Shown: in pieces, positions 7,381 to 15,247 of the stretch
How positions within the stretch are numbered: position 1 is the first letter of the stretch
How the letters are laid out: every line of letters starts with the position of its first letter
From: Patulibacter sp.
GTDB taxonomy: Bacteria; Actinomycetota; Thermoleophilia; Solirubrobacterales; Solirubrobacteraceae
Direction: 5' to 3'
NCBI RefSeq assembly: GCF_030655195.1
Contig: NZ_JAURWA010000044.1
Coordinates: 1 to 64,000 of the forward strand
DNA: 64,000 nt
Notes under the pieces: model-generated
Told to the model about the DNA's origin: nothing
Database searches by the model: none
The model's input: the letters and a program-made list of their open reading frames with translations, nothing else
Made by a program: the position numbers and the translations under genes

Positions 7381-8520
7381 TCACCGCGCCGAGCCTCCGG
7401 AGCGCACGCAGCGCGCGACCCCGGGGACGTAGTCGGGGTAGGTCTTCGCGGCCGTCCCGACGGCGCGCTCGTAGCGGTCGGCGAACGCCGCGGCGGGGAG
7501 GCCCTTGCCACCGATCTCGCGCTCCCACTCGCCGTGGACGCGGTCGCGGATGGCGCCCTTCAGCCGCTGGACCTCGGCGGCGGGCAGCTCCCGGACGTCC
7601 GTGCCGCTCTCGCGCAGGGCCTTGCAGGAGGCGTCCTCGGCCTCGGCGTCGAAGGTCGCGAGCTTGGCCGGCGCCTCGGCGCTGACCTCCACCATCACGC
7701 GGCGCTGCTCCGGGGTGAGCTTGTTCCACCCCTGGTCGCTCATCGACAGCGCGCTGGCGGTGGAGATCCCCATGCCGAGGTCCGTCAGGTGGTCGCTGAC
7801 CTCGTTGAGCTTCAACGGCCCGACGAAGCCGAGCGGGATGCCGAAGTACGCGTTGATGAGCGACCGCTCCATCGACCCGTACATCTCGGGCACGCCGACC
7901 GTGACGATGTTGGCGCCGACGGCGGCTAGGGCCTTCGCACTGCGGTCGATGCCGCGGACCTTCTTGCCGCGGAGGTCCGCGACGGACACGACCGGGTCCT
8001 TGGACCCGAAGGCGCTGCTCGGCGCCACGTTCCACACGACCGGCTTCAGGCCCTGCTTGCGCCACTCGTCCTGCAGCTCCCGGTCCTCGCCGGCCAGCGC
8101 GGTCATGGCGGCGGCGCCGGCCGGGACGTTCGCCGTGACGAACGGGAGCTCGGCCACCGACGTCAGCGGGAACTTGCCGAGGTAGTAGGACGGGGTGACC
8201 TGCGAGATGTCGACGCGGCCGTCCTTCAGCCCGTCGGCGACCTCCTCGGCCTTCAGCAGCGTGCCGTCCCAGAAGGGCTCGAACTCGACGGTGCCGCCCG
8301 AGCGCTTCTCCACCTCGGCCATCCACCACGTCCAGAGCTTCCCGAACGACGTGGTCTCCCCCGAGAAGTACGAGAAGCGCAGCTTGGCGGTCGCACCACC
8401 GCCGTCTGCGCCGCCCGGGCCGGAGCCCGAACCGCCGCAGCCGGCGAGGGCCAGGCCCATCGCGATCGTCACCACCAGGGCCAGCCGGCGGCGTGCCCTC
8501 CAGGATCCCGTGCTCGACAT
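7381..8520 (-). CDS. dctP: TRAP transporter substrate-binding lipoprotein, DctP type (paralog 2)
   Basis: 379 aa. The start is ATG 8520 with GGGGAG upstream; an ATG 45 nt earlier is rejected because it would extend the signal peptide with a non-hydrophobic tail. Lipobox ALAGC has Cys28. The body parallels paralog 1 over its whole length (LWTWW, EVEKRS, TLLKA, FPLTSVAELPF, LRGKKVRG, EMYGSMERSL, TDLGMGIST), including the carboxylate-binding Arg region. It has no permease genes next to it, so it probably feeds the DctQM at 3950-5967. It shares a unit with the 2-hydroxyacid oxidase, which hints at a hydroxyacid ligand. Confidence 0.9.
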   Translation of the reverse strand: MSSTGSWRARRRLALVVTIAMGLALAGCGGSGSGPGGADGGGATAKLRFSYFSGETTSFGKLWTWWMAEVEKRSGGTVEFEPFWDGTLLKAEEVADGLKDGRVDISQVTPSYYLGKFPLTSVAELPFVTANVPAGAAAMTALAGEDRELQDEWRKQGLKPVVWNVAPSSAFGSKDPVVSVADLRGKKVRGIDRSAKALAAVGANIVTVGVPEMYGSMERSLINAYFGIPLGFVGPLKLNEVSDHLTDLGMGISTASALSMSDQGWNKLTPEQRRVMVEVSAEAPAKLATFDAEAEDASCKALRESGTDVRELPAAEVQRLKGAIRDRVHGEWEREIGGKGLPAAAFADRYERAVGTAAKTYPDYVPGVARCVRSGGSAR

Positions 8521-8563
8521 GCTGCTCCCCGCGGTCGGACCGGTGGGAGCGGCTGCGCCCACC

Positions 8564-8605
8564 ATACCCTGATCATCATTATCCGACGTGAGGGTGGCGC
8601 GTCAA
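8564..8605 (-). promoter_or_regulatory. Promoter and operator of the dctP paralog 2 / hydroxyacid oxidase unit
   Basis: Minus strand: TTGACG (8605-8600), 18 nt, TAATGA (8581-8576), then TGATCAGGGTAT (8575-8564), a partial match to the shared site. The same order and spacing occurs upstream of dctQ. The ATG is 44 nt further on. Confidence 0.55.
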
Positions 8606-8699
8606 CCCTCGTCGTCGCGGCGACGCGGCATCACGCGACGACGGCGCCGGGACGCCGGGAGGCCGCTCGAAGCTTTCCCTGGTGGCCTGGTCCATTTGT

Positions 8700-8705
8700 T
8701 ATAAG
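8700..8705 (+). promoter_or_regulatory. -10 element of a leaderless start for the ThDP enzyme
   Basis: TATAAG ends 7 nt before the ATG at 8713 and no purine-rich ribosome site lies between, so the transcript should begin at or next to the start codon. The overlapping TATAACAAATGG on the other strand looks like a half copy of the shared operator. Confidence 0.5.
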
Positions 8706-8712
8706 CTTTGCG

Positions 8713-10338
8713 ATGACCGTCTTCGAGGCCGTGGCCGCCCAGATCCGCACCGAGGGCGTCCGTGCGGTCTTCGGCCTGATGGGCGACGGCAACCTGAAGC
8801 TCATCCCCACGCTGACGGCGACGCACGGGATCCCGTTCCACGGCGCCCGCCACGAGGGCGGCGCGGTCGCGATGGCCGACGGCTACGCCCGGTCCACCGG
8901 CGAGGTCGGGGTCTGCACGTTCACGCAGGGCCCGGGTCTGACCAACGCGCTCACCGCCCTCGTCTCGGCACAGCGCGGCCGCGTGCCGATGGTCGTCGTC
9001 TGCGGGGACACGCCCCGGGCCGTCGTCGGGCTGCCGCAGGACATCGAGCAGGCCCCGTTCTTCGCGGCCTGCGGCATCGCGGTCCAGGAGGTCGCCCCCG
9101 CGACGGCCCACCGGGACGTCGCCGCGGCGTTCCGTCGCGCCCGCGTCGAGCGCCGGCCGATCGCGCTGAACCTTCCGACGGACGAGCAGGAGGAGGCCGC
9201 GCTCGACGAGCCCTGCGCCCCCGACCGCACGCCGGTCCCGGTCCGCCGGACGCTCCCGGACCTGGGGCCCGCCCTCCGCGCCATCGCCGCGGCCGAGCGG
9301 CCCGTCGTGATCGGGGGCCGCGGGGCGGTCGAGGCGGGGGCCCGCGAGGAGCTCGTCGCCCTCGCCGACCACGTCGGGGCGCTCCTGGCGACGTCGCTGC
9401 CCGCGAACGGCTGGTTCTCGGGCCACCCCTACGCCGTCGGGATCGCCGGCGGCTTCGCGTCCGACCTGGGCCTCGAGCTGATCGGCGACGCCGACTGCGT
9501 CGTCGCGTTCGGCGCGGGACTGAACCACTTCACCTCCCGCGGCGGCACGCTGTTCCCGGACGCCACGGTGGTGCAGGTCGACCTCGACGACGAGGCGTTC
9601 GGCCGGTTCGTGCCCACCGCGGTGGGGGTCGTCGGCGACGCCGGGGTCGTCGCCACCGCGCTGCGCGACGCGCTGCCCTCGTCGGCGGGGTACCGCACGC
9701 CGGGGATCGCGGAGCGGATCGCGGCCCACCGCGACGAGGCCCCGGACGAGAGCGGCGACGACGGCCTGGACCCGCGGGCGCTCTCCCGGGCGGTGGCGGG
9801 CCTGCTCCCGGCGGACCGCACGCTGGTGGTCGACGGCGGCCACTTCATGGGGTTCCCGTCGATGGGCATCCCCGTCGACGAGCCCTCGCGCTTCGTCTTC
9901 ACGCTGGACTTCGGCTCGATCGGGCTGGGCATCGGCGCCGCCGTCGGGGCGGCGGTCGGGCACCCGGACCGGGTCACCGTCGCGGCCGTCGGGGACGGCG
10001 GCCTGATGATGAGCCTCGGCGAGCTCGACACCGCCGTGCGCTACCGCCTGCCGCTGCTGGTCGTCGTCTACAACGACGAGGCCTACGGGGCCGAGCTGCA
10101 CTTCCTGCGGATGTCCGGCCTGCCGGAGGCCGAGTCGCGCCTGGCGACCCCGCCGCTGGACGCGGTGGCGCGCGCGATGGGCGCGGACGGGCTCGCGGTC
10201 CGGTCGCTCGCGGACCTCGACGGGCTGCGCGAGCGCCTCGCCGACGGCCTTGACGGCCCGCTGCTCCTGGACTGCCGGGTCACGGAGCGGGTCCGCGCGG
10301 CCTGGCTCGAGGAGGCCTTCGACCGCGGGACGCACTAG
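8713..10338 (+). CDS. Thiamine-diphosphate-dependent enzyme (2-oxoacid decarboxylase / acetolactate synthase family)
   Basis: 541 aa with the three-domain ThDP fold: N-terminal pyrimidine-binding domain with the cofactor-activating Glu48 in RHEGGA, a central domain (near 190-330), and a C-terminal diphosphate-binding domain with GDGGLMMSLGELDTAVRY ending in ND near residue 450. That is the GDG-N motif. It resembles benzoylformate/indolepyruvate-type decarboxylases and acetolactate-synthase-like proteins; I cannot choose between decarboxylation and carboligation. It is divergent from the hydroxyacid oxidase unit, whose 2-oxoacid product is the type of substrate this family accepts. Translation appears leaderless. 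Confidence 0.85.
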   Translation: MTVFEAVAAQIRTEGVRAVFGLMGDGNLKLIPTLTATHGIPFHGARHEGGAVAMADGYARSTGEVGVCTFTQGPGLTNALTALVSAQRGRVPMVVVCGDTPRAVVGLPQDIEQAPFFAACGIAVQEVAPATAHRDVAAAFRRARVERRPIALNLPTDEQEEAALDEPCAPDRTPVPVRRTLPDLGPALRAIAAAERPVVIGGRGAVEAGAREELVALADHVGALLATSLPANGWFSGHPYAVGIAGGFASDLGLELIGDADCVVAFGAGLNHFTSRGGTLFPDATVVQVDLDDEAFGRFVPTAVGVVGDAGVVATALRDALPSSAGYRTPGIAERIAAHRDEAPDESGDDGLDPRALSRAVAGLLPADRTLVVDGGHFMGFPSMGIPVDEPSRFVFTLDFGSIGLGIGAAVGAAVGHPDRVTVAAVGDGGLMMSLGELDTAVRYRLPLLVVVYNDEAYGAELHFLRMSGLPEAESRLATPPLDAVARAMGADGLAVRSLADLDGLRERLADGLDGPLLLDCRVTERVRAAWLEEAFDRGTH

Positions 10339-10454
10339 GTCCCGCGGCGCGGCGCCGCCGGGACGGAGGCTCCCGCGCGGCGGAGGCCGCCTCGGTCGCC
10401 CGGGCAGGGGCCCGGGTGCCGGGCGAACACGCCGGCCCCCGTGCCCTGCGCCGG

Positions 10455-10901
10455 TCAGACGTAGAGGACGACGTCCCCGTCCTCGACCTCGACGCGGTAG
10501 GTCCGCACCCGCGAGGTCTCGGGGTCGGCGAGCGAGCGCCCGTCGGACAGGCGGAACTTGTAGCCGTGCCAGGGGCAGAGGACGACCCGGTCGTCCTCGT
10601 CCTCGCCGGTGTAGTCGTAGACGTGCGGCGCGGAGGGGCGCATGAAGCCCTGGACCCGCCCGTCGCAGAGCGGCGCGCCGTGGTGCGGGCAGACGTTGCG
10701 CAGGGCGTGCAGACGGCCGGCGTCGTTGATGACGCCGATCGACCGGCCGCCGACGTCGACGATCCGCGTCTCCCCCGGCGGCAGCGCGTCGAGGCGATCG
10801 ACGACGACGCGCGTGGCCGCCCGCGGCGCCCGGCCGCCGGTCGCCCCGGCCGGGCCCGCCGGCCCGGCGCCGGCCGCGGTGGTGCTCGTGCTCGTGCTCA
10901 T
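10455..10901 (-). CDS. Rieske [2Fe-2S] ferredoxin-type protein
   Basis: 148 aa. Both Rieske cluster boxes are present, CPHHGAPL and CPWHGYKF, giving Cys-x-His and Cys-x2-His ligands. Between them is a 25-30 residue insert with YTGEDEDD. An Ala/Gly/Thr-rich N-terminal tail of about 30 residues precedes the domain. ATG 10901 has AGGGG upstream, 8 nt after the amidohydrolase stop. It should act as an electron carrier for an oxygenase, but no oxygenase alpha subunit or reductase is present in this window, so the partner is unknown. It is the last gene of the acyl-CoA dehydrogenase operon. Confidence 0.88.
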   Translation of the reverse strand: MSTSTSTTAAGAGPAGPAGATGGRAPRAATRVVVDRLDALPPGETRIVDVGGRSIGVINDAGRLHALRNVCPHHGAPLCDGRVQGFMRPSAPHVYDYTGEDEDDRVVLCPWHGYKFRLSDGRSLADPETSRVRTYRVEVEDGDVVLYV

Positions 10902-10909
10902 GCGGTCCC

Positions 10910-12052
10910 CTAGAGCCGGCCGCCGTAGAGGGCGCGCGGGTTGTCGACGCAGATCTTCTGGAGCAGGTCCTTCGGGACGCCGCTCAGCGCGCGGCGCGGG
11001 TCGTCGAAGTCCCAGTGCGGGTAGTCGCTCGAGAAGATCAGGGTCTCCTCTGCGCAGACCATGTCGAGCAGCACCGGCAGGTGCTCCTTCTTCGCCGGCT
11101 CGATCATCGGCTGCGTCGTGAAGCGGATGTTCCGGCGGATGTACTCGCTCGGCGCCATCTTCAGCCACGGCACCTCGTCGCCCAGGCCCTTGCGGTCCCG
11201 GTCGAGCTTCCACATGATCTCCGCCGCCCACGCGAAGCCGCCCTCGGCGATCACGTACATGAGCTCCGGGAACCGCTCGAACACGCCGTGGCAGACGGTG
11301 CTGAGGACGTTGGACTGGTGGATCTGGCTCAGGGCCGTGTGCCACTCGATGTAGTACGTCGGCGTGCCGGCCATGCGCGGCGCGCGGGCGAAGACGTTCT
11401 CGGTGCCGCTGGGGTGCACCGTGATCGGCAGGCCGTGCTTCTGGGCGGCCTCGTAGATCGGGTAGTAGTGCCGCTCGCCGTGGAGGATGTCGTGGAGCGG
11501 CAGGAAGATCGAGACGATCCCGGGCCGGCCCTGCATCCGCTCGATCTCCTTGACCGCCAGGGCCGGGTCCTGCGGCGCGACGACCATGGCGCCGCGGAAG
11601 CGCGGGTCGACCTGCAGCCAGCGCTCGCACATCCACTCGTTGTAGGCGGAGGCCACGGTCGCGGCGACGTCCGGGTCGGGGAACGCGCCGATGCCGAAGA
11701 GGTGCCCGGCGATCAGGACGCCGATGTCGATGCCGTGCCCGTCGAAGAGCTGCTCGGCCGTGAAGCGGGCGTCCGTCGCCGGGGCCTGCCCGTCGACGAC
11801 CGCGTCGTCGCGGTAGGCGCCGGCGGAGTTGATGTAGAGGTAGTCCAGCGGCAGGACGTACGACGAGGCGGCGAAGCGGCTGGACCAGCTGTTGCCGCCG
11901 CCGATCCCGAGCTTCTTCCGCCAGGCGGCGGGCATGTAGTCGTGGAGGTCCTGGAGCCCGTTCTGGAAGTTCGGGTGGACGTCGCTGTCGATGATGCCGG
12001 TGAGCCGGTTGTGTGCTGCGACCGGTGCCGGGGCGCTCTCGGTGGTGCTCAT
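10910..12052 (-). CDS. Amidohydrolase-2 family protein (ACMSD / resorcylate-decarboxylase-like)
   Basis: 380 aa TIM-barrel metal enzyme. Metal-ligand motifs are visible: DSDVHP near residue 22, VHPSGT near 215, an HG segment (TVCHGVF) and the C-terminal SSDYPHWD with the conserved Asp. This family contains decarboxylases (ACMSD, gamma-resorcylate), hydratases and ring-opening hydrolases acting on carboxylated aromatic or cyclic compounds. The start at 12052 follows an AGGAGGAGCACC-type ribosome site. It stands between 3-hydroxyacyl-CoA dehydrogenase and the Rieske protein in an operon controlled by the 14.3-kb promoter. Related proteins are common in cyclic hydrocarbon degradation clusters, but the substrate here is not determined. 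Confidence 0.82.
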   Translation of the reverse strand: MSTTESAPAPVAAHNRLTGIIDSDVHPNFQNGLQDLHDYMPAAWRKKLGIGGGNSWSSRFAASSYVLPLDYLYINSAGAYRDDAVVDGQAPATDARFTAEQLFDGHGIDIGVLIAGHLFGIGAFPDPDVAATVASAYNEWMCERWLQVDPRFRGAMVVAPQDPALAVKEIERMQGRPGIVSIFLPLHDILHGERHYYPIYEAAQKHGLPITVHPSGTENVFARAPRMAGTPTYYIEWHTALSQIHQSNVLSTVCHGVFERFPELMYVIAEGGFAWAAEIMWKLDRDRKGLGDEVPWLKMAPSEYIRRNIRFTTQPMIEPAKKEHLPVLLDMVCAEETLIFSSDYPHWDFDDPRRALSGVPKDLLQKICVDNPRALYGGRL

Positions 12053-12109
12053 GGTGCTCCTCCTGGTGGGACGGCTCCGCGGGTCGCGCGTCGCCGCTGT
12101 CCGGTGCCG

Positions 12110-12133
12110 GGGCGCCCGCTCGGGCGGGCGCCC
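12110..12133 (-). terminator. Perfect 10-bp intercistronic hairpin
   Basis: GGGCGCCCGC (12110-12119), TCGG loop, GCGGGCGCCC (12124-12133), located 7 nt after the stop of the 3-hydroxyacyl-CoA dehydrogenase gene. The amidohydrolase gene follows on the same strand, so it may be a partial terminator or an mRNA stabiliser. Confidence 0.55.
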
Positions 12134-12140
12134 GCCCGAC

Positions 12141-13010
12141 CTAGACGCGCTTGGCGCCCTCGTCGTCGTAGTCGTAGAAGCCGGCGCCGGTCTTGCGGCC
12201 CAGCCGGCCGGCGGCGACCATGTTGCGCAGCCCCACGGTGGGGCGGAAGCGGTCGCCGTGCGCGTGCTCGAGTCCCGAGATCGCGTGCACGTAGGTGTCG
12301 ATGCCGTTCATGTCGCCGAGCTCGAGCGGCCCCATCGGGAAGTTGAACCCGAGCTTCAGCGCGGTGTCGATGTCCTCCGCGGTGGCGACGCCCTCCTCGA
12401 GCATCCGCACGCACTCCAGGCGCAGGATCGCGTAGGCCCGGCTCGTGATGAACCCGGGGCTGTCCTTGCGGCAGACGACGACCTGCTTGCCGACGTGCTC
12501 GCCGAACGCCTTGGCCCGGTCGACCTGCGCGGGGTCGGTCTGCAGCCCGGCGATGACCTCGACGAGGCGCATCATCACCGGCGGGTTGAAGAAGTGGACG
12601 CCGACGAGGCGGTGCGCCTCGTCGCCGAGCGCCGCCGCGATCGAGGTGATCGACAGCTGCGACGTGTTCGTGCCCAGCAGCGCCTCGGCCGGGGCGTGCT
12701 CGAGCACCTGCCGCCAGAGGTCCTGCTTGAGGTCGAGGATCTCCGGCGCGGCCTCGATAACGACGTCCGCACCCGTGACCGCCTCGGCCAGGTCGGTCGT
12801 GAAGGTCAGGCGCGCGCGGTCCGCGTCGGCCTGCTCCTGCGTGCGCCTGCCGGACTTCACGAAGCGCGCGAGGCTCTTCTCGACGGCGGCCCCGGCGCGG
12901 TCCAGCTGCGGTGCGGCGACGTCGTAGGCGACGGCCTCGTCGCCGGCCATGACGGCCAGCTGGGCGATGCCGTTCCCCATGATCCCCGCGCCGAGGACCG
13001 CGACCTTCAT
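12141..13010 (-). CDS. 3-hydroxyacyl-CoA dehydrogenase
   Basis: 289 aa, a normal length for 3-hydroxybutyryl-CoA dehydrogenase. The N-terminal Rossmann motif is GAGIMGNG (residues 7-14), NTSQLSI follows, and VHFFNPPVMMRLVEV contains the catalytic His. KDSPGFITSRAY and the FPMGPLELGDMNGID helix mark the C-terminal dimerisation domain. ATG 13010 overlaps the acyl-CoA dehydrogenase stop by 4 bp. It performs the NAD-dependent oxidation step following acyl-CoA dehydrogenation and hydration. No hydratase is in this operon; the enoyl-CoA hydratase at 31219 could complement it. Confidence 0.9.
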   Translation of the reverse strand: MKVAVLGAGIMGNGIAQLAVMAGDEAVAYDVAAPQLDRAGAAVEKSLARFVKSGRRTQEQADADRARLTFTTDLAEAVTGADVVIEAAPEILDLKQDLWRQVLEHAPAEALLGTNTSQLSITSIAAALGDEAHRLVGVHFFNPPVMMRLVEVIAGLQTDPAQVDRAKAFGEHVGKQVVVCRKDSPGFITSRAYAILRLECVRMLEEGVATAEDIDTALKLGFNFPMGPLELGDMNGIDTYVHAISGLEHAHGDRFRPTVGLRNMVAAGRLGRKTGAGFYDYDDEGAKRV

Positions 13011-14212
13011 GCCTTGCGCTCCCCGTCGGCGCGCAGCCCGAGCTCGATCTCGCCGATCAGCGCGCGGTGCAGGTCGTTGCTGCCCTCGACGATCTGCAGG
13101 ACCTTGGCGTCGCGGTACATGCGGCCGATGCGGTGGTCGGGCGAGACGCCCGCGGCACCGAAGACCTGGAACGCGTCCGTCGCGCTCTTCTGCGCCACGT
13201 CGGAGGCGTACATCTTCGCCATGCTCGTGAGCTGGCGGGCGCGCCGGCCCTCCTGCAGCGCCTCGGCGCACTCGCGGACGAGCAGGCGCGAGGTCGCCGC
13301 GCCGACGGCCATGTCGGTGACCTTGGACTGGACGATCTGGAACTCCGCGATCGGCCGGCCGAAGGCGGCGCGCTCCTTCGCGTAGGCGACGGTGTCCTCC
13401 AGGCAGGCCTGCGTGACGCCGACCGCGCGGGCGGCGACGCCCAGGCGGCCGCGCTCGACGGCCGTCATCGCCACCTTGAAGCCGCCGCCCTCCTCGCCCA
13501 GCAGCGCGTCGGCCGGCAGGCGCAGGTCGTCGAAGACCACGTCGCCGGTGCAGATCGGCCGAAAGCCGAGCTTGTCCTTGTACGGCGAGAGGGTCAGGCC
13601 CGGCGTGTCGCGGGGGATGATGAACGCGGTCACGCCGCCGTGGCGCGCCGAGCGATCGCGCGAGGCGAAGGTGACGAAGAACTCGGCGACGTCGAGGTTG
13701 GAGATCCAGGCCTTCGCGCCGTTGATGACGTAGTCGTCGCCGTCCTTGCGGTACGTCGTCGTCATGCCGGCGACGTCGCTGCCGGAGCCCGGCTCGGTGA
13801 CGCCCGCGGCGCCGAAGATGCGGCCCTGCGCGAGCGGCTTGAGCCACCGCTCCTTCTGCTCGGCCGTGCCGAACGCCTCGATGCTCGCGCCGACCAGCCC
13901 GGAGGGCATCGAGACGAACGTGCCGAGGATCTGGCAGGTCTTCGAGACCTCCTCGATCAGCTCGGCGAAGGTGACGTAGTCCAGACCGAGGCCGCCGTCC
14001 TCCTCGCTGAGCACGCCGCCGAAGAAGCCGAGCGCGCCCATCTTGTCGAGGAGCTCGCGCGGGATCTGCTCGGCGCGGTCGTACTCCGCCACGAGCGGCG
14101 CGATCTCGGTCGCCGCGAACTCGGCGGCCATGCGGACGATCGCGCGGCGGTCGTCGGTGTCCTCGGCGTCGGGCCTGCTCGGGCCGCCGGGGTGCTGCTG
14201 CGTGGAGATCAT
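13007..14212 (-). CDS. Acyl-CoA dehydrogenase
   Basis: 401 aa flavoprotein. It contains the FAD-contacting GAAGVTEPGSGSDVAGM segment near residue 135, the WISNLDVAEFFVTFA strand and the C-terminal RDAKVLQIVEGSNDLHR containing the position of the catalytic base Glu. Helical N- and C-terminal domains complete the fold. It introduces an alpha-beta double bond in an acyl-CoA. It is the first gene of the operon with 3-hydroxyacyl-CoA dehydrogenase, amidohydrolase and Rieske protein. Start ATG 14212 is 67 nt from an exact operator copy; no strong ribosome site is visible directly upstream, so the start is likely but not certain. Confidence 0.9.
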   Translation of the reverse strand: MISTQQHPGGPSRPDAEDTDDRRAIVRMAAEFAATEIAPLVAEYDRAEQIPRELLDKMGALGFFGGVLSEEDGGLGLDYVTFAELIEEVSKTCQILGTFVSMPSGLVGASIEAFGTAEQKERWLKPLAQGRIFGAAGVTEPGSGSDVAGMTTTYRKDGDDYVINGAKAWISNLDVAEFFVTFASRDRSARHGGVTAFIIPRDTPGLTLSPYKDKLGFRPICTGDVVFDDLRLPADALLGEEGGGFKVAMTAVERGRLGVAARAVGVTQACLEDTVAYAKERAAFGRPIAEFQIVQSKVTDMAVGAATSRLLVRECAEALQEGRRARQLTSMAKMYASDVAQKSATDAFQVFGAAGVSPDHRIGRMYRDAKVLQIVEGSNDLHRALIGEIELGLRADGERKA

Positions 14213-14278
14213 GCGTGGCGTTCTGGGTCGGTGGGACGAGCGGGCGAGGGACGTTTCAGACGCACGGCACGTCGGGGA

Positions 14279-14322
14279 TAACTATGATCATTAATCTAGA
14301 CTGCGGTGAGGGGCGCTGTCAA
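14279..14322 (-). promoter_or_regulatory. Strong promoter with exact shared operator upstream of the acyl-CoA dehydrogenase operon
   Basis: Minus strand: consensus TTGACA (14322-14317), 18 nt, TAGATT (14298-14293), two nt, then TGATCATAGTTA (14290-14279), an exact match to the shared site. The core ATGATCAT is palindromic. This is the clearest example of the repeated promoter-operator layout. Confidence 0.75.
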
Positions 14323-14376
14323 GAGGCACCGGTGCACCGCCCCCGCGACGGCGCTCCGCCGCGGCTCCCGTCGTCC

Positions 14377-14410
14377 GTCGCCGCGCCCGGAGGTCACCGG
14401 GCGCGGCGAC
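14377..14410 (-). terminator. Perfect 14-bp hairpin terminator after the mycofactocin-type SDR gene
   Basis: Arms GTCGCCGCGCCCGG (14377-14390) and CCGGGCGCGGCGAC (14397-14410) with a 6-nt loop, beginning 10 nt after the stop at 14421. It separates the ABC-transporter unit from the acyl-CoA dehydrogenase promoter. Confidence 0.75.
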
Positions 14411-14420
14411 GGAGGCGGGT

Positions 14421-15242
14421 CTAGGAGGCGGTCCAGCCGGCGTCGATCGCGATCGTCTGACCGGTGATCGTCCGCGCGTCGTCGGTGGCGAGGAAGAGGA
14501 CGACCTTCGAGATGTCCTCCACCTCGACACGGCCCTTGTCGCCGGGCTTGTTGCCCGCGAACAGGGTGTTGGCGTTGTAGTCCTCGAACGCCTCGTCGGG
14601 GTCCTGGCCGGCCTGGCCGGCGAGGCCGGTGATCATGCCCGAGAGGATCGTCCCCGGCGCGACCGCGTTGACGTTGATGTTCCACTCGGCGAGCTCGTTG
14701 GCCCAGCTCTTCGTGGCGAGGACGACGCCGCCCTTGGCGGCCGCGTAGTGCGACACGTACGGGAGCGCCTTGATGCCGCCGGCCGACGAGGTGTTGATGA
14801 TCGAGCCGCTGCCGCGCTGCTTCATGTGCTGCGCGACGGCGCGGACGCCGTTGAAGACGCCCTTCAGGCAGATGTCGATCACGACGTCGAGCGAGTGGTC
14901 GCTCATCTCGTCGATCGCGTCGACGCGGATCATCCCGGCGTTGTTGCAGAGGACGTCGATGCGACCGAAGTGCTCGATGCCCTGGTCGACCGCGGCCTTG
15001 ACCTGCGCGAAGTCGCGGACGTCGACCTTCAGGCCGATCGCGTCGGAGCCCAGGTCCTTGATCTCCTGGACGAGCCCGTCGAGCTCCTCCTGGGTCGCGG
15101 TGGCGTAGAAGTCCGGGATCGAGTCGAGGATGTCGACCGCGATGATCTTCGCGCCCTCGCGCGCCAGGAACCGGGCGTGCGAGGCGCCCTGGCCCCGGGC
15201 GGCCCCGGTGATGAATGCGACCTTGCCTTCGAGCTTGCCCAT
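14421..15242 (-). CDS. Mycofactocin-coupled SDR family oxidoreductase
   Basis: 273 aa. The N-terminus MGKLEGKVAFITGAARGQG, followed by SHARFLAREGAKIIAVDI, is the signature of the mycofactocin-coupled (carveol-dehydrogenase-like) SDR group. These enzymes hold NAD tightly and pass electrons to the peptide-derived cofactor mycofactocin. The insert between beta-2 and beta-3 (SIPDFYATATQEELDGLV) is typical of that group. Catalytic Ser is in NTSSAGG and Tyr/Lys in YAAAK. ATG 15242 is preceded by GAAGGGAAC. It is the last gene of the unit with the ABC transporter, NTF2-like and EthD-like proteins. It probably oxidises a secondary alcohol; cognate mycofactocin biosynthesis genes are not in the window. 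Confidence 0.85.
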   Translation of the reverse strand: MGKLEGKVAFITGAARGQGASHARFLAREGAKIIAVDILDSIPDFYATATQEELDGLVQEIKDLGSDAIGLKVDVRDFAQVKAAVDQGIEHFGRIDVLCNNAGMIRVDAIDEMSDHSLDVVIDICLKGVFNGVRAVAQHMKQRGSGSIINTSSAGGIKALPYVSHYAAAKGGVVLATKSWANELAEWNINVNAVAPGTILSGMITGLAGQAGQDPDEAFEDYNANTLFAGNKPGDKGRVEVEDISKVVLFLATDDARTITGQTIAIDAGWTAS

Positions 15243-15247
15243 GGTGG

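Noticed and set aside
8693-8707. An additional shared operator copy upstream of the ThDP enzyme (reverse TATAACAAATGG)
   Set aside because: Only the TAACAA half fits and the rest is out of register, so it was left out of the regulon list.
6120-10338. Naming these genes as a mandelate pathway (mdlB, mdlC)
   Set aside because: The families fit, but 2-hydroxyacid oxidases and ThDP enzymes act on many substrates and no specificity-determining residues could be verified.
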